Part shown: one piece after another, positions 59,953-64,000 of the stretch
How the letters are laid out: every line of letters begins with the position of its first letter
Numbering within the stretch: position 1 is the stretch's first letter
NCBI GenBank assembly: GCA_013399855.1
Contig: VXAY01006162.1
Location: forward strand, 15,415-79,414
From: Oxyruncus cristatus
Lineage: Eukaryota > Chordata > Aves > Passeriformes > Cotingidae
Direction: 5' to 3'
Length of the DNA: 64,000 bases
Notes under the pieces: generated by a model
Databases searched by the model: none
What the model was told of the DNA's origin: nothing
Seen by the model: the letters and a program-made list of their open reading frames with translations, nothing else
Translations under genes and position numbers: made by a program

Positions 59953-62900
59953 CTTGCTCCAGGGAAGAAGCAACTGTTCTCTGATGTGCAGCAAGGAATT
60001 TAACATCAAAGAACTAATGTAAATGGGGCCCATTTACCTCAAAAAACAACACACCACTCCACATTCTGGAATATTTCTATTTAAGTTTGACAGCATTATG
60101 CTTTGTACCAAAATCCAAGATTGTGTAATTTGATAGATGTCAAAAGAAAATGACCTTCAGAATGGCTACCAGTGGCAATTTCTGTTATTAAGTATGTTAA
60201 AACTCTCTGTGGAGTATCTGTTTAAACTTCAGAGATCAGCAGATCACCTTTTAAGTTCATCTGATTGTACATAAAAATTCCATTTCGACCTCAAAGCCTG
60301 AAACATGTATTTTCTTTATGTGCCTCTAATACCGACAGCGGGTGACTTCCTACACCAACACTCTTGTTCTTCCTACTGCTCTTCCCATTAATCAGATACC
60401 AAATGAAAGCTGCATCTCTGTTCCACACTGAAAATAGCACACCAGTTCAAATATGGAATTTGAGCCACCCAAAAGACCATTAAAAGTAGCTGAATACCCA
60501 AAATGACGTTAACAGAATAATTAGTCAAGTACCAAATGACTTCAAGGGTTTTGAAACTGAATGATAGAAATCCCCAAATCCTATTAATATTCTATTTTAC
60601 ATTTCACTTTTGGAGGTCTATAAATCTTTTTTTTTTTTTTTTTTTTCTTTAAACATACATCTTTAGGAGAAAAAAAAAAAAACAACTCTAATTCACGTAC
60701 CAAGTACTTTTAGTTGGGGGGAAAAACAGCAAGAATGACTAGAAATGAATTTGACACTACCTGTCCAGAGAATTGCCTTTCTGCTGCACATTGCAACTCT
60801 CTGCTTAATGGGGGCCCACTGAGAAACTGCTTCTGCAAACTGTGCCTTAGGAAAACTCTGAATTCCAGACTTTTCATTTAAACCAACAGTGTATTTCTGT
60901 GAATGCTGAAGTTACTGAGACAAATTAAATACAGACATTTAACTCTCACAAAAAATTCCTCTGTGAGACTCCAACTGCAGTTCCACCATCCTTACTACAG
61001 GATGCAACTACTACCTTCATCTAAATGGATTTACTGAGCATCTCAATATTCCCCAGCGTCACTAATGCTGATTTCCAGTCACTGTTGCAGTGAGCCAGGC
61101 ACCTCACTGAAAACAAACTGCACGATTTGGCCTAAAATACGAGCCTTGTATACAAGATGAAGTTTTAAAATCAGATTAATAGATTAGGTTTGCCACATGA
61201 AAATCGTTTAATGCCTTAACTACCCTTTATGTAAGATGATACAGATGCATGGATCAGGCACTCCAAGGGCTGACAGTGAATTATGGCCTACTCTGGAGCT
61301 GCACTGGGACATTTTGCCAAAAGACTGCTCCGTGTGATAAGCACTGGGCTGGGAATCACGGACAGCACAGGCAGAGGCGGCCAATTTTCCTTTGATTCTC
61401 TCTCATCAATCACCTGGGGAATGACTATCGGCGAAATCAGTGTTGTGTTTGGTGATGACAGAGATTCCTGCAAAGGAACAGATTCAGATGATCATAATAC
61501 AGGAAACTGCTTCCCACCTGCCGCCCATCACGCTGGACACTTCGGTTCTCATTGACTTCTGCTCACGTCGACTCGTGGGTCACTTTGGGGGCAGGCGGCT
61601 TTTGTATCATGGCCCGACCCCTTCTTTTGCTCAACACTCAAATAACGGGAACCGAGTAAACCTGGTGAAGGTGAGGAGAATGCAACACTCTCCACTTTAT
61701 GGTCCCGGAGCTCAGTTTTCCCTCATCTACACGGTACAGCACAAACACATTCCCCGCATTATGATTTTTAATATCTCCTCGTTTTCTTCTGTTCTGTCCA
61801 GCTAAATGAAGATGGTTATCTAAAGTGGGTTTAAGACATCACATCAAAAGTGGTGGCACGTTCTTTTTCAGAGCTTTAACAAAGAAAACACGCACCCCAC
61901 AGGAATTCTTTGGGCTTTTACAAGCTGCCTTTATCCCTCAGGAACACCGGGCACTGCCGCACTCTCTCGCTCATGTGCTCTGCCTCTCTCCCACTCTAAT
62001 ATAAAGAAGTTTACAGAGTCACTCAGGCCCAGATGTTTTTGGTACCCAAACAGTTGACACCCAGTAAAATCACCAAGGGACAGGTTGTTAAACATCTTTG
62101 AAGACACAAGTCAAAGCTAAAACTTCCTCCACAAACAGAAGTTGCAGCAATACCGAGAGGTGACACCGATCCATGACTTGACTCACTTATGGACTATTTA
62201 ATATGAGCTTTACAATACATGATTCTTTCAATAACTGGAGATTTCCAAGAGCCAGGCACTTTATCACTATGTATCAGCTAAGTTTACATGCCTTGATTTT
62301 AGCCAAGGAGAGACCAGAAGGCTCCTGAAAGAATTATAAAGGGATAGCAAGGAGGTTTTAATTTTTTAGATGCTGCATTGCTGTTGTAAGTTGAATTTTA
62401 TGGAGGTAACAAGCATTAGATTTGCTTGAACTTAGTGAATGGCTAGAAAAAAGTCCTATGTATCATTTGGAGATAGAATCTTTTGTGTTTAATAGAAGGA
62501 AAACTGGAAACAAGACAGACTGTACCACTAAATTAACTCAGTATCACTAAGCTAACTCGGTATTATGAAATTACATCATTAGAGGAGAGCCCAAAAAAAG
62601 TTAAGCTTCTACAGTTGGAAAGACAAACACTGAAAATACAACTAAATCCCTGAACAAATCTATGATCTGAAGCCATCAGTGTTCCTTAGCAAGATTATGT
62701 TGGATTACTTTTTGTAGTTTTAAATACAACAAAGCTTCCCCAAAAGAGAGACAACTTCCCAGAGCCAGAACCCATTAATGCAATGATGAGTAACTGTGCA
62801 AGTCCAGCAAAGGCCCAATTAAAAGGAGAATGGAATATATTGCTCAATCATCAAGCAATTAAAAACATAAATAAGTCATTGCGAGACTCTGAACATTCCC

Positions 62901-64000
62901 AATGTTTAATTATTTTTCCCTTCTCCATCCTGCAGCTGTAGGTCAGAATTAACTCCTCTGAACTAAATATAGGAGAACTCTTTGGGGGATTTGTCCCTTA
63001 TTCATTTTCAAGCAAACATTCAAATTCATTTCGAATTCACACAAGAACTGCAACAGTTTCACCTAAATCAGATTTTCTACAAGTTAAACACCCCTCCTAC
63101 ACTCAGATGTGATTGTGAAACTACTTTGATCTCTGTTCCCAAATTTATTGCTCTGTGTAATCCATGACAAAATATAATGTGATTTACTGTATCTCTATAT
63201 GACAGCCCAGCAGCTGACAGAACTTAATAATTCAGCATAAGAAAAAAACCCTTCTGGCACCAAAATATACAAACCATAATTGAGGCACTTTAGTATCACG
63301 TTACAATGAAGCATATGCAGACTGATCATAAGAACTTCAAAACAATTAAGAGTTCTTTCTCACCCGTTTAATGAAGGTGGGTTTTACTCTGTGACATGTT
63401 CTGCAGCTCTAAGCAAGTCATTTTGGAACACTTTCCTTTCTTCACGTGGAAAAACTCGGAAGGACTAATAGTATTGTTTTACCCCTTCCCTATTTCCCAA
63501 ACACTCCTTCTCCTCCAAAAAGAAGAAGAAAAAAAACCACCTGCAGCTTTTCTCTGTTGCAAGGAAGACACAGCAAATGGGTGTAAACAGTGTCTTCAAA
63601 TTATGCCAGAATTTAAATATGCAATGAAGATATTTTATAGTAGTTTGGTCTTGACCACTGGGCATTTTTTTCTAAATAAAACCATTTGTAAATTTGAATT
63701 TTTTTAGTGTACTCACCTAAACATGGATGTGACGGACACATTCCGTGGGGCAGCTTTTGGGTTGGCTTGCACTGACTGTTGGGTTTGGGGGACCTTGAGA
63801 AGGTCTTGTGTCAGGGATGCTTCACCCCAGAAACTTCCAATCAGAGTAAGAAGTAGAGCTCGTGGCATGGGATGCAGAAGAAATTCCTGCTTTTAATTCC
63901 AAGTGACAAACATCAGTTACTGCTGTTTGCACAACCCAAACCAGGAAGGAGCCCCAGGGAAACCAGCAGTGATGGCTGCAGGGACCAGAATCCAGAACCT

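Larger units (their letters stand above)
55249..64000 (-). other. CEP112: Part of an upstream CEP112 intron
   Basis: By position this is intron 5' of the exon at 55186-55248 and continues past the window edge. It holds a TG microsatellite, three CR1 fragments (57777, 59434 and 59552), a TA-rich block, a long polypurine tract and poly-T/poly-A runs at about 60628-60646 and 60670-60682. An in-phase exon-like segment at 60761-60832 is discussed in findings and is not called as coding. Confidence 0.65.

Noticed and set aside
59827..60033. Phenylalanine-rich open frame on the minus strand
   Set aside because: Translation of the poly-A/polypurine tract.
63717..63775. Donor-like CTTAG-type site TTTAG|GTGAGTAC on the minus strand with a possible upstream acceptor
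   Set aside because: In the phase needed to join the exon at 55248 the last codon is a stop (TAG), so it cannot be the preceding CEP112 exon.

Overview
The window is vertebrate nuclear DNA with large introns, no bacterial-style gene packing and many 3'-truncated CR1 LINE fragments. The CR1 tails carry the familiar end in which a 'TTAAGGTCCCTTCCAACC' type segment is followed by 'ATTCTATGATTCT' type repeats. CR1 as the dominant interspersed repeat, with no Alu, L1 or B1-like elements, points to a bird (sauropsid). I cannot narrow the species from sequence alone.

One gene can be supported. Five coding exons on the minus strand, all in phase 0 and all with GT/AG borders, encode the C-terminal 150 residues of CEP112 (centrosomal protein 112, formerly CCDC46), a coiled-coil centrosome protein. 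In gene order they are 55186-55248 (21 codons), 51425-51574 (50), 27547-27636 (30), 13883-13984 (34) and 11457-11504 (15 plus stop). The intervening introns are about 3.6, 23.8, 13.6 and 2.4 kb. The rest of the gene lies beyond the right edge of the window. I saw no further CEP112 exon that I could defend in 55.25-64 kb.

Layout: 1-11.37 kb is 3' flanking, intergenic sequence. In human the neighbour on this side is AXIN2, so by synteny (inference) this stretch may hold AXIN2-side regulatory DNA. It contains GC- and CpG-rich patches near 1.24-1.46 kb and 2.89-3.01 kb, the first with three TCF/LEF-type motifs. From 11.46 to 55.25 kb come the CEP112 exons and introns, with CR1 fragments, microsatellites and a 332-base assembly gap at 16551-16882. 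From 55.25 to 64 kb is part of an upstream intron with further CR1 copies, a TA-rich block and a long polypurine tract.

Most notable points: the last CEP112 exon starts with a perfect donor-like GTAAGT directly after its acceptor, which is a recursive-splice-like arrangement. The 2.4 kb intron before it holds an open, well-bordered 229-nt candidate cassette exon that would give a different C-terminus. A TCF/LEF motif cluster lies on the presumed AXIN2 side. No convincing new gene system, virus, CRISPR array or RNA gene was found.
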